The position numbers were made by a program, and so were the translations under genes. DNA of 64,000 nucleotides from Lineus longissimus (taxonomy: Eukaryota > Nemertea > Pilidiophora > Heteronemertea > Lineidae), in contig NC_088323.1 in the NCBI RefSeq assembly GCF_910592395.1, forward strand, positions 15,671,501 to 15,735,500, read 5' to 3'. Below are positions 35,638 through 47,130 of this stretch, in pieces. Below the pieces are notes generated by a model. It saw only the letters and a list, made by a program, of their open reading frames with translations, was not told where the DNA came from and did not search any database. The number at the start of each line of letters is the position of its first letter. The stretch's first letter is position 1.

Positions 35638-36686
35638 GTGAGTGTGAGGTTGACACGTCCTCCCATAGTAGGCCGTTTGTATCATTTCTAAAACACGCAC
35701 ACACTAAGCCCTGCTGAAATTGGATCTACACTTGGGCTGGTTGTGCGGTCAGAAAGTCACTTCCTATTCAAAACACCAAACAAAACATTCAGTTATGTAC
35801 ATCCTATGTGAATCATAGATGTGATGAAAACACCCATTACGTCATCCATTGCTACGTGTAAGGTTAAGAGGTACAATTATAGACTCGGTGTGCATTGATT
35901 TGTACTGCCAGCTCTTTCAACACGACAGACTATAGGTTTACTGGGGTCATAATTGTACCACTTTACCTTACATGTATCAAGCAGAGAGAGCTTCCTTGGT
36001 TTCCAGATAGATGTAGATTTCATTTGTCCCAAATCGGTCTCATCAGGGCAGTGTCACAACCAGAATGCCTGGATTAGTTTACTTTAAAGGGACAACTTTG
36101 GTGTTGTAGTTACCTGGCTTGGAGGATAATGACCCTGTTTGACACCATGCACCGCCACTGGTAGTATCACACTAATGCCGAGTTCTAATTATGATTTTGG
36201 ACAGTGTTGGGAGGCAGTTTTTGACATGGTATGTGAATTTCAGAGCCTAGGATTACACCCCATTCTGGTGCATTCCTCATTCCAGTTCAATGGTTTTTCA
36301 ATTATTCTGTTTGGAGAAGTCGCGGTCCTGTTGGAAGCCATGTTTGTATGAAAAACCAACATCCCACCCAAATTGTCCCTTTAAGATTTTACCTCTCTCA
36401 TATTCTGTTTTAGGTTGTGAATTTTGAATACGAGCGAACCCATGCCATATTCCGTCGCGCATATTACGACAACATCCAGGCGTGTATAAACAACGTCAAA
36501 GAGAAGATATCCGAGTATGAGAAGAACGTGGCTTGCTGTAAGGCCGGATTGGAATGGAATTTGAAGGAATGTAGGGATGGCAGGATTATTCGGGATGGTA
36601 CAGTTCTGGGTGCCGCATCATTGAAGGTTTCCATGGCTGCTATCACTTTGGCTCTTTTGTTCACATTTGTGTTTGTTGGACGTTAA
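35411..36686 (+). CDS. Cys-rich, probably membrane-anchored protein, arm B copy
   Basis: Paralogue of the arm A gene. Exons 35411-35637 and 36414-36686 join in phase 0 (acceptor CTTGTAACAG, donor GTGAGT at 35638, acceptor TTTTAG at 36408-36413). It has the same N-terminal CGLCNEC cluster and hydrophobic end MAAITLALLFTFVFVGR. It differs from arm A at about 7 of 76 residues in the first exon and about 14 in the second, plus a three-residue insertion (VLG). Two extra Cys (ACCKAG, KECRDG) make disulfide pairing different from arm A. The two genes point away from each other with about 26.7 kb between. Upstream of 35411 the frame is open to an ATG at 35299. Family and function are not recognised. 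Confidence 0.6.
36088..36380. mobile_element. TTAA-flanked MITE in arm B intron
   Basis: Ends AAGGGACAACTTTGG and AAATTGTCCCT with TTAA at 36084-36087 and 36381-36384. Same position as in arm A. Confidence 0.75.
36414..36686 (+). CDS. Terminal exon of Cys-rich gene, arm B
   Basis: 90 residues and TAA. Starts VVNFEYERTHAIFRRAYYDN; likely helical and charged until the hydrophobic tail. Confidence 0.6.
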   Translation, partial: VVNFEYERTHAIFRRAYYDNIQACINNVKEKISEYEKNVACCKAGLEWNLKECRDGRIIRDGTVLGAASLKVSMAAITLALLFTFVFVGR

Positions 36687-36704
36687 GATTTTTCCCTATC
36701 GGAC

Positions 36705-36990
36705 GTGGATCCAAAAGGGGGCGTACCATACACATTTGGAATACACAAGAACTTTGAAAAAAAAGCAGAGCATGCCCCCTCTTTTTCTGGATGCTGGATC
36801 GGTCCTTGCTGCGGTTGTTTTAACCCTGTATGCCCCTTAGGCCTTGGGGGCAACCACAATCTGTTTGGGAATAGTGTCAGAGAGGAAATTCCCATACGTG
36901 TTTTTTGATTTTATATTTTCATGACCGACAAAAATCGCGAAAATTAAACACAGCGAGAAAAAAAGTTTTGAAGATTGGTGTGGTTTTACA
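36705..36990. mobile_element. Arm B-specific insertion
   Basis: Arm A reads straight from CCCTATCGGGCGAGAACACTG, whereas arm B has about 290 extra bases starting GGATCCAAAAGGGGGCGTAC. Terminal repeats were not identified. Confidence 0.5.
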
Positions 36991-37565
36991 TTTTGAGAAC
37001 TCTGTCACGGTAATTTCCAAATGCAAATTTACAAATCGTGCACTCTTGCTGAAAATATTTCCTGATTTGCAGTCGACCAATTCTGATGACTGAGTAGGGT
37101 TCAATCTGTCTGGATACTCTCGAAAGGGGTTGAAAGACCTTTATATGAGCTTTAAAGATTTTTATTATTTAGGTATGAATCCCAGACTTCATTAGTTATA
37201 TAAGCTATCTAGGCGGCTGCTGAATAGATTGACTTAATAAGGGGAGGGCGTTTTGTAAATTTAAGTTCCATTTTGCGTTGAGTGTCAAGGACATGTGTGG
37301 GCAGATCGAATGAATGATTTTAACACTTTTATTTGCCGTACAATGTCATTGAGTACGTTCAGGAATATAATTTAGAACTGTTTTTAATTTCGAATGCTGT
37401 AAAAGTCCATTTGCTGTTGTAAAAAAATAAGTTTCATCTAAGCCATTGACTTCATACTCCAGAATCAACTGATATTTTTTTGAGTATTTGTCATGTGATG
37501 GTATAGGTTCCAGTGTAATATCGTTGATGAATTGAAGTTATGAAAGCATTATCCAAGAATGGTCT

Positions 37566-37795
37566 GAAAGAGGTATGCCGTTCGTCATTACTTGTGGTCC
37601 CGGAAAATAGAAATGCAGTTAATACACAATGCCGTGGTGGAGGTAATATTATGCATACAAGTTTGTTTAAACTTGGTATTCATAGTATTTGTATATCAGT
37701 CTACACAACGGCAATGTTCGAATTTATATTTTGTACGTATTTCTGCAATTGGACATTTTCAAATTCAATTACAAATTCAAAATTTTTAAGGAAGA
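37566..37795 (+). repeat. Copy of ALDH intron segment without the MITE
   Basis: GGAAAATAGAAATGCAGTTA, ACACAATGCCGT and TAGTATTTGTATAT match 634-770. CTGCAATTGGACATTTTCAA and AATTACAAATTC match 1138-1185. The 363-bp MITE is absent, leaving a single TA at 37738-37739. Confidence 0.75.
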
Positions 37796-37809
37796 GCGTA
37801 GGCCTTTAA

Positions 37810-38124
37810 AGCGAACTGGAACCGCCGAGCGATTTATTCAACTTTTCGACTTTCACCGCCCGAGAAAGTCGAGTTCAGATTTGTAGCTCCGCCCCCAGTG
37901 CCCGAGCATGCGCAGTTCAATTTGTTATTATTGAGAATCATGTGAGAATCACGTGAGTCATGCGATCTTTCATTCATGAATTTTCGTAGTAAATTCCATA
38001 GTAGTGACGTCACTGAATGATTGACAGCTAGGCGCCATGTTTCATTCATGCCTCGCTCTGATCACCCGATACGCGGGGAATGAAAACGAGGTCATACGAA
38101 CTGGCTTGGCGGTTTCAGTTCGCT
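37810..38124. mobile_element. TTTAAA-flanked MITE
   Basis: Inverted ends GCGAACTGGAACCGCCGAGC and GCTTGGCGGTTTCAGTTCGC, flanked by TTTAAA (37805-37810, 38124-38129). Confidence 0.8.
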
Positions 38125-38490
38125 TTAAAGTGAGGTGCAGTTGTATTCTAAGCTCCTCAGGTAATTACATACATATCTCATTTCATGCTACATGTATTCA
38201 TATATAGTCTTTATACATACATTGTACCTGATGTAACGAGAACATATCATTGTTAATGTTGTATGGTTATTAATCAAGGACCAAGGTAGCTTGTTGGCCG
38301 GATGTAGGAATGAAAGTTTTGTCATATTTCAGAATACAATCATTATACAGTACAAGTTAAAGTAACATTCAAGACAAGGACTGCTGCACTAAAATGTCAT
38401 TGATATGATTAAAGAGGGTCAACTAAACAAGCAGAAACACAGCTTAAAACAAGTTGCATTGACCTTAGCGTGTTATGTGGTATTGTTTAA

Positions 38491-38985
38491 AGGAGTCAAT
38501 AGGCAGCAGCTCTATAGACAAGATTGAGTTACATCAAATGGCCAATAGGGGTCTCTCCCATCTCACACTTGTACCAGGAACATAGACAAATCAGGCCTTT
38601 CAATTACGTGGAGACCTCTACATCCTGTATTTTTTAGCCTATTTTGGGGACATGTTTTTTTGCTTTTTAGCTTAATTTGGGGACATTTCATCGCGCCAAT
38701 TTGCCTGAACATCGACGTCATAAATCAAAGTTAGTGACTGATATCACCACATACACCTGAAAAATCATAATTTTTAGGGTAAAACTATAAAATTAGGCCA
38801 TTTGGATGAGATTTGGTTATGTTAGGGGTCAAAAAACGCTTCTGGGGGGTCATATTATTAAAAAAAAAAAGAAAAAAAAAGAAGACCTAATTTGGGGACA
38901 TCCTGTATGGCCTACACCGTTATACGGTGTAGGAATCATGTAATTGAGAGGCCTGGAGTGAGATACAGGCTCCTTGGTCTTTGCG
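38491..38985. mobile_element. MITE-like and palindromic sequence
   Basis: Starts after TTAA with AGGAGTCAATAGGCAGCAGC and CCAATAGGGGTCTCTCCCAT, like 21280-21492. It then holds inverted words around TACACCGTTATACGGTGTA (GGCCTTTCAATTACGTGGAG / GTAATTGAGAGGCC). Nested elements likely. Confidence 0.5.
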
Positions 38986-40046
38986 ATCTCTTAATTACAT
39001 ACATATCTCATTTCATGCTACATTCAAAGTACATTAGTACATGTCACAATGGTTTATTGTTAAGGTTATAAATATGTTTCTATGGTTATCAATGAAGGAT
39101 GAAGACATTAGCTTGTTGGCCTGTACGTTGAAGGGCGAGTATGGGCGGTTATTACCGCAAGTAAAGACAAACCAAAGCAAAGACACTTGTGTAGCATATC
39201 AAGGACACGTAGATTGATACTCCTATGTGTGCCACATCAAAGACATCTGGACCATACACCACGTCAAAGATAACGATGCGAAGTTAAGCTTTTTTAGTGG
39301 CATCATGATACTGTCGAATGCCTTTATACGTGTAGCTGCCGGTTGTGATTTATTTCTCTTTGGAAGACCAGGGATTTTAATTATATACCACGTACAATTT
39401 TATCAGGTGTAGGTTTATTATCACAATCACAAATGGTATGGATTAAGTTGAATATCAAAGGCAATTTCAGAATTATTTTCTGTGGCAAAGTATTCCGAAA
39501 TGGCTTAGATAAGTTAGCATGGGAAAATCAATTTTGTTGACTGTTTTGTTCCCAGTGGTCTTGGTGATATAATTTTTTTACAGAACATTCCATTAATTCT
39601 TTGATTTCTGGTGACTATTATCCAGTTGTCTTAGTAAGTCTGTTATATCATGTTGTTGCAGTTTGAAATCGTTGGATCACATGTGTTTACAAATTTCTTC
39701 ATAAACCCGTCCAAGATGTTGTGAGTTTTACGATGCTGGATGTCATGTTTGGGTTTTTTGATACACCCTGTGATCATGTATCGGAATGTGCTTGTGGCCC
39801 AATACTGCCTGCTGTATGATGTCATCATATCTTTTAATGAATGCTGAAATTTCAGCAAAAAGCATTTTGTAGCTGCATGTTAAATGAAACCTATAGCGAA
39901 ATGATTATAAAAATGGGGAGTTTTGAACGACCCGGTTAAAACCTAAGGTGAGAATAAACTTCCATTGATAAATGTTAGCAGTTTCGAGTTCCTCTCAGGT
40001 AGTTGATTATGTAGCCAATGAACAGCATGAGAAGTAATCACCAATA

Positions 40047-40409
40047 GCATTCCGCGAAGTTACTATTTATAGCTCGCACGGTCATTTGCATAAGATATTG
40101 ATGACGTTTTAGTCACGTGACAGTCGGACATCGACACTTATTTCTACGCATTTGAACTTATTTCAAAGTGAATTATCTTTGACCCTGCATTGTTTTTAGC
40201 ATGAATGATACCATAGAGTCAGAGAGAGAAATATTCAGAACAATTATGTAGTATTTCCAACACTCGGACATGTGCCAGATTTAATCTAACTGCCCTAGTT
40301 AGAAAGCCTGAATCCATTACGAAACCGCATGTTTGTCCGACATTGCCTGTAATTCAGCGATGGGGAAATAGAGGGCAGCAGCTGCAGTGACGTCATCTTC
40401 GCGGAATGC
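40047..40409 (-). mobile_element. GCATTCCGCG MITE, copy 2
   Basis: Reverse orientation to copy 1, TA-flanked. The octamer complement ATTTGCAT and TATTTATA are kept near the left end; TGACGTCA near the right end. Confidence 0.85.
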
Positions 40410-40785
40410 TATTTAATTATTTTTACCACGTTCAGCTAGTCTAAATAAAGACTTGAGCCACGACTGGATCTCTTTAAGTGAGCCTGAATGTGAAGAAAGA
40501 CAACTCACTACTAGTAGTTCTTATTTACCCATTAGTTACAGCAGGGATAAGGCATTTTTGATATACGGACAATTTCCGTTTTTTCTCCTGCTAAAAAGGC
40601 CTTGATTAAAAAGCAGAAATAGAAAGGGGTCCTAGCTTTCCGTAGAACCTTAACATTTTAAAATCGGAAAAAAATCAACCATTTCAGAGAAGCATCCCAG
40701 TAACTCATATTGAGAGCGAACCCTCAATTTCCCCGGCCATGAATGTTTTCCAGAGGTTATCTTGGCCCATAGTTAGTTTGTTTAT

Positions 40786-41233
40786 GAGACAAGACCACAA
40801 TTGATTTTTTAAGCCTTTTAGCAGTTAAATTGTCAATGTTTGACCGCGACGCATCAAAGAATGCGTCAAGTAGTGAAACTGAAATTCGGATATGATATAC
40901 GGGTTAGTCTTGCGAGTAACTGGTGCGATGGAAATTGGTGATTGACCACGGAAATTTTTTTATAATCGACAAATTAGACAGACTTTGATATTTCCACTGT
41001 TTTCAGCCAACTGGCAGAAAAAACTCAAAACACGCCCCCTATTACCCAATTAGCAAAATTCGAAATTAATTTTTTCATCAAATAATTTCTTTATATCTGT
41101 AGACTTGCCACAGCAAATATTTTTTCAATTCAATACCTCTCCAAATATGTACTTGAGAGTTAAAAACATGCACTCGTCTAATAGATAGGCCTCGACCCTC
41201 CAACCTATGAATATTCATCAGTGGTCTTGTCTC
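40786..41233. mobile_element. 448-bp MITE with empty site in arm A
   Basis: Ends GAGACAAGACCAC / GTGGTCTTGTCTC with TTAT duplicated on both sides (40782-40785, 41234-41237). Arm A (about 6510-6525) has the uninterrupted target. Confidence 0.85.
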
Positions 41234-41635
41234 TTATTTGAATAACCGCCATGAGATGATAACACAGCTCTTAATATGCCATTGATGTATCGCTAACTTT
41301 TGTATTTGTAATCAGTAATTGCACACATTGAGTGTTTTTATACGCAATGAAATCTATTATAAAATTGTAAAATCTTCTGTGAGCTCATTTCTTGTCAGAC
41401 AATTTATGAATTTTCCTTCCTAACTCCCAAACTTAAATTCACTAACTTGACGTCTTTGAAATTGACCAAGGAGTTTGAGAAAATATCAAAAATACACTGA
41501 TGGAAAATAAGCTGAAACGCCTGGTTCTCCCCCTGGTGGAGACAGGGTTAAATGCATGCTCAAGACGTCTTTTCAAAATTTTTCTATCTGTGGTGGTCGG
41601 TTTTATATCATTTTGTAATTGGACATGTATATTTT

Positions 41636-42139
41636 ATCACTCGCACAATGTAGTGAGTGTAATGGTTACGTATGTATACACTGTATGTAAAGTGTAAACA
41701 AAATTCATATATCCATCATGTCCATCGAATCTGAAAATCTATCTATGGGTCCATCAGAGATTCTACCATGTGCCCATCATAGATCTATCTATGGGTGACG
41801 GTCCATCATAGATTCTACCGTGTGCCCATCATAGATCTATCTATGGGTCCATCATAGATTCTACCATGTGCCCATCATAGATCTTTCTATGGGTCCATCA
41901 TAGATTCTACCATGTGCCCATCATAGATCTATCTATGGGTCCATCATAGATTCTACCATGTGCCCATCATAGATCTATCTATGGGTCCATCATAGATTCT
42001 ACCATGTGCCAATCATAGATCTATCTATGGGTCCAACATAGATTCTACCATGTGCCCATCATAGATCTTTCTCTGGGTCCATCATAGATTCTACCATGTG
42101 TCCATCATAGATCTATCTATGGGTCCATCATAGATTCAA
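41636..42139. repeat. 46-bp tandem array plus flanking dispersed repeat
   Basis: 41636-41738 matches 24081-24176. From about 41735, about nine units of ATCTATCTATGGGTCCATCA + TAGATTCTACCATGTGCCCA follow. Confidence 0.92.
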
Positions 42140-43090
42140 TGTTGAAAAGTTTTGCCAGAAGAAGTAGAATTTCTGTGGTAAAGAAATTTTTCTCAAACCA
42201 TCTTCATAAAATAAGATACTGGAATCTATGAATACTAATGCTGTGCCATATTGTCATAATTACAAAATAAAATGTACATGTATACTGATCTTTTCACAGA
42301 CATTAGTTTGTTTCTTTTAGACAGGGTGACCTCCCCCCCCCCCCCCGACAACGATATTCCTCCGGCCAGACACCCAAAGAACCTTTATGGGTATAGATGG
42401 GGCTGTATATTTCGATTCAGTTCAGTAGTTTTAGCTCCAGAGCCAATTGTTTTTAGTGGAAGTTTTAAAGGACCAGCCACGGCCAGTGTTTGTCAAAACA
42501 ATCATCTTGTATTCATTGAAGCAATCCTCCGTAGCAAGGCTATTCTAGTGCTACAGAACTTGACATATTAATGAGTTCAGGCGAAAAAGCCGCTAAACGC
42601 CATTGAAGAATTTCTGTCATTGTGCAAAAGGAACAGCATTTTTGTGCGCTGTTTTGTAATAAATCGACTTGATTTTCTTTTCACAATGTTTTATTTAAAT
42701 TGTGGTTTATACTGAATCATCTGAGATTTCATAAATCATTCCAGAAATTACATGAAGTAGACCAGGCCCCCTCGGTCCCCCCCCCCCCATTTGTTCATAC
42801 GTTATCTTGTCATCCATTAAACAGACAACAGAATTTTGGCAGGCGTTGTCAAAATAACAATGAATACAACTTGGCCTGTATGGAGGTCAGCTCATGTGCC
42901 GGAAAAATCTCCTTTACATCGTATATGAGCCCGCTACTTGGTCCCAAGTCGGGCACGTTTGGTGTGATTTTTGACCGTTTGTGGGACCTGGGTGGTGTCG
43001 AAGGTGGGCGTACTATTGGTCACAGAACCAATTAGTTGCCTCGAATGTGGCATAGAGACCTTCCCTAGGTCTCTACCTACATAATTAATG
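42140..43090. other. No gene recognised
   Basis: Has a C run at 42333-42346 and short open frames with no recognisable domain. ATTGGTCACAGAACCAAT at about 43013-43030 carries CCAAT words on both strands. Confidence 0.4.
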
Positions 43091-43650
43091 TCAACAATAA
43101 GGTCTCTGGGTCAAGCCATGCCATGCCATGCGTTCCGCGGCAGGGGCACATCTGATGTCACGCCCCGAGAGATCCACCGCACTGGCTAGTGAGACATGTT
43201 GGTCTGTCGCGGCCGCCGCAGAATCGGTTCAAAACACTTATTCGACGCGACACAAGCGGCTGTAGTTTCGGTTTAAAAAACGTGTTCAATATTCATTATT
43301 TGTAAGACGTCTAGTGTATTAACTTTCTGGGTAAATGTTTGGTCCTCTTAATGGTATTTGGCTGCGTTTCGATTTGTGTGATCTATTTCAATTTTCGTTC
43401 TGGAAAACTATGGATTTTGTGGTTGAAAAGCGCGTTTCGTGTGGCCGTGAAACAGGCATAGCCTAGGTCTATATAGGCCTCCAGGTCCGGGGCGTCCGGG
43501 GCTCAGGTGGTGGGCGGAATGTTGCGATTTAATAAGGCCGCATGTGACTGCGAGTCTTTCATGGAACAGGTTTGGTCTGGATCAACAGGGCGGAGTTGAC
43601 TGGATTTTTCTGACGGGACAAAGTCTTGGGGTAGGTCAATCGATCTTCTC
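43091..43650. promoter_or_regulatory. CpG-rich block, possible promoter
   Basis: High CpG density (CGCGGCCGCCGC, TTCGACGCGAC) in otherwise AT-rich DNA, with CCAAT words just upstream. Could be a promoter or non-coding first exon; direction and gene unknown. Confidence 0.3.
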
Positions 43651-45161
43651 TGCATGTCGATTTCAAGTGTCACAATGACGACATATATTTCATAACCCTA
43701 TAAATAGGCCTATTATAAAAGGGCCTGCCCGATTTTTGTTTTCAGTCTGAAAATTGAGCCCGTTGTGACTGCGTTTCAACCAACTTCGCCCCACTCAATT
43801 TACGTTCAAGATTTTTAGCATTATATATACTAAATAAATAATAGCATTTCATGGTAAAGGCCTGGCTGAGCACAATACAATATTTACAATGAAGTTTGTG
43901 ATGGAAAGACATCGCAAATCTTTCACATCATTTTCTGTATATATGGAAGGATTTCCCGTGGTGTTTTTTCATTTCTCCCAAATGGGTCCGTATCATCAGG
44001 ACAAAGTCACTACCAGAATGCAGGGATAAGGGCGGTATTATTGTCTTGGATCGAGGAGTTTTCAGTCATTATCATCTTGTAAAAGTGCATTGTAAGCTTT
44101 TTCTGATCGATTTCTCGCTCTCATGCACAGGTTGTTAGCATGGTTGTATGATCCTTGTCCCCGCGGGTTCAGCTGGTCAAGCGGTTGTGCTGCACGACTG
44201 TAGCAGTCAGCTCACAATCTCAATATCGCCATGAAAGGAACGTCTTTATGTAGACAAAACGCACGATATCATGGGCTTTGAGGGTCCACTTCTTCGACGT
44301 TTATTCAGGAGAAAACATCATCAACCAAAAATGTGTTGATGAATTTTCTCGATAATACAAAACACTGAAAATTCATTTAACCCCTCAGTTCCTGATGAAA
44401 ATTCAGAGCGACCTAGCAGGATGCAAAGAGGGTTCTGAGGCGACACAACCATTGGCTTCTGTACTCTTTTTAAGGACATTGAGTGAGCACCGCGGCGACC
44501 AGCAGTAACTCTACAGTGCGTCTCAATAAAAAGGTAATCCTAAAATCATGGGTTAATATGACCAGGATATGAGTTTCATGATTATAAACATGATTGCATC
44601 ATAAAGTAGGGGCTGTAAGCTTTCCATTGATACCATCTTTGCGTTCATGTGGTCACACATTGCCGAGCACCATTGTCTTCAAAATGGGACACCAAAATCA
44701 AAAATTTACAGGTTGCCGGGGGCCTATTTGACGCTGCCCTTGACGCCGTCCTCCGCACTGTGTAGTGCCACCATAGTAAACCTGAGGTGGCACCACACAG
44801 TGGGGACGGGGTTGCGTTTTGTTTCCATGTTCATGAATGGGTCCATCCTGTTCCAAATACTATTTACTTTTACGCCCTGGTCTTAGTTTCCATGTGCAGA
44901 GATTTTATGAGCCTGGCATCTGTGCAATTTGAAGTGGGTCTCAATCCTCAGTTTGGCCTCAATATACCTTCCATCTCCAACAGCGAACTCTGCCTTGTTG
45001 TTTTATGTTTTTTGTTGACTTTAATTAGCTATTACTTGTTCTACATGCATATGGAGTTACTCGATGATTTGTAAACACATCCATGGCTACTGTTGCGAGA
45101 GTAATACAACCATGACAACAGTCGTCATGACTGTGACAAGTATGAATATAAGCTCACAATG
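43651..45161. other. No gene recognised
   Basis: Several short open frames (e.g. near 44647-45074) look non-coding. No clear repeats. Confidence 0.4.
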
Positions 45162-45524
45162 GCATTCCGCGACGTTACTATTTATAGCTCACAATGTCAT
45201 TTGAATAAGATATTGATGACGTTTTAGTCACGTGACAGTCGGACATCGACACTTATTTCTTCGCAATTTAGCTTATTTCAAAGTCAATTATCTTTGACCC
45301 TGCATTGTTTTTAGCATGAATGATACCATAGAGTCAGAGAGAGAAATATTCAGAACAATTATGTAGTATTTCCAACAATCGGCCATGTGCCAGATTGAAT
45401 CTAACTGCCCTCGTTAGAAAGCTTGAATCCATTACGAAACCGCATGTTCGTCCGACATTGCCTGTAATTCAGCGATGGGGAAATAGAGGGCAGCAGCTGC
45501 AGTGACGTCATTATCGCGGAATGC
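45162..45524 (-). mobile_element. GCATTCCGCG MITE, copy 3
   Basis: Ends GCATTCCGCGACG and TATCGCGGAATGC. TGACGTCA and TCACGTGA retained; the octamer is mutated (ATTTGAAT). Confidence 0.85.
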
Positions 45525-45649
45525 TATTTGTGGCACACTGTTTGAAAAAAGCTTTAAAGAACTAAAAACGCTTTAAAATGTCTTGTATTAAATCCCCCGT
45601 ATAGCCAGAATGACTATTTTTGGCTCACCGTAAGGGGAGTCTATACGAT

Positions 45650-45659
45650 AGCGCTGTGT

Positions 45660-45693
<34 letters not shown>

Positions 45694-47130
45694 ATCCTAA
45701 CAGTGGCACGTTTCTTAACTGCTAGGGCTATGAACTTGAAACTTTGTACACAGAATGCCCTAGGTCAGCTGACCTCTGACACTGATTTTCGGTCCGATCT
45801 GATTCTCTGTTTGGCCACCAGGGGGCCAAATGTCGATATCTAAAAAGTGTGATATCTCGCTTATTAGTGACTTGTTTTCGATAAAACTTTTGTTGTAGGT
45901 ACTCATAGCAAATATACATTTTATATTATACGGGTTTTTAATTTGACCTTGTTTTCAAGGTCACAGAGGTCATATGGCGTAAATTGGCCATTAGAGTGTA
46001 AACTATGGCACGTTTCTTAACCACTAAAGCTATGAACTTGAAACTTGGTACATATAACCCCCTATATCACATAGCCTCTGGTGCTGAATTTTGGTTTGAT
46101 CTGATTCTCCACTTTGCCACCAGGGGGCCAAAAGTGGATATCTAAAAAGTGTGATATCTCGCTTATAAGTGACTTGTTTTCGATAAAATTTTTATGGTAG
46201 GTACTCTTAGGAAGAATACATCACATATCTTACGGGTTTTCAATTTGACCTACTTTTCAAGGTCACAGAGGTCATATGGCGTAAATTGGCCGTTAGAGTG
46301 TAAACTATGGCACGTTTCTTAACCACTAAAGCTATGAACTTGAAACTTGGTACATATAACCCCCTATATCACATAGCCTCTGGTGCTGAATTTCAGTTTG
46401 ATCTGATTCTCAACTTTGCCACCAGGGGGCCAAAAGTGGATATCTGAAAAGTGTGATATCTCGCTTATAAGTGACTTGTTTTCGATAAAATTTTTATGGT
46501 AGGTACTCTTAGGAAGAATACATCACATGTCTTACGGGTTTTCAATTTGACCTACTTTTCAAGGTCACAGAGGTCATATGGCGTAAATTGGCCGTTAGAG
46601 TGTAAACTATGGCACGTTTCTTAACCAGTAAAGCTATGAACTTGAAACTTGGTGCATATAACCCCCTACATCAGATAACCTTTGATGCCGAATTTTGGCC
46701 TGATCTGATTCTTTATTCGGCCACCAGGGGGCCATAATGGAAAAAGGAAGAAGTGCAATATCTTGCTTATTTGAGTGAATTGTTTTCGATAAAATTTTTA
46801 TGGCAGGGACTTCTAGCAAGGATACACCACATGTCCTACGATTTTTGGATTTGACCTCCTTTTCTAGGTCACAGAGGTCAAATGGCGTAAATTGGCCATT
46901 AGAGTGTAACTATGGCACGTTTCTTAACTGCTGAAGCTATGAACTTGAAAGTTGGTACATGTAACCCCCTACATCAGATAATCTCTGACACCGAATTTTG
47001 GCCTGATCTGATTCTTGATTTGGCCACCAGGGAGTCAAAACTGAAAAAGTAGGACATGCAATATCTCGCTTATTAATGACTTTTTTTCGATGAATTTTTT
47101 ATTGCAGGGACTCTTAGCAATCACACGATA
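45650..47130. repeat. 302-bp tandem repeat, five units, with (GTC)n
   Basis: GGCACGTTTCTTAAC recurs at 45705, 46007, 46309, 46611 and 46914. Each unit contains GCTATGAACTTGAAACTTGG, CCACCAGGGGGCCAAA and GATATCTCGCTTAT. A (GTC)n microsatellite at 45660-45693 precedes the array. Confidence 0.95.

Larger units (their letters stand above)
37323..39287. mobile_element. ~2-kb arm B-specific composite insertion
   Basis: Splits the arm homology between GAATGAATGATTTTAA and TTAAGCTTTTTTAGTGGC. It contains a copy of ALDH intron sequence, two MITEs, and a direct repeat (TAATTACATACATATCTCAT at about 38162 and 38993, each leading to TAGCTTGTTGGCC). Confidence 0.7.
33560..41510 (-). repeat. Large inverted duplication, arm B
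   Basis: Partner of arm A. Longer because of arm-specific insertions at about 33759-34850, 36705-36990, 37323-39287, 39835-40757 and 40786-41233. The outer end is GATGGAAAATAAGCTGAAAC near 41510. Confidence 0.9.

Noticed and set aside
36705-36907. Short open frame starting MDPKGGVPYTFGIHK
   Set aside because: Lies entirely in an arm B-specific insertion, lacks splice context, and has no counterpart in arm A.
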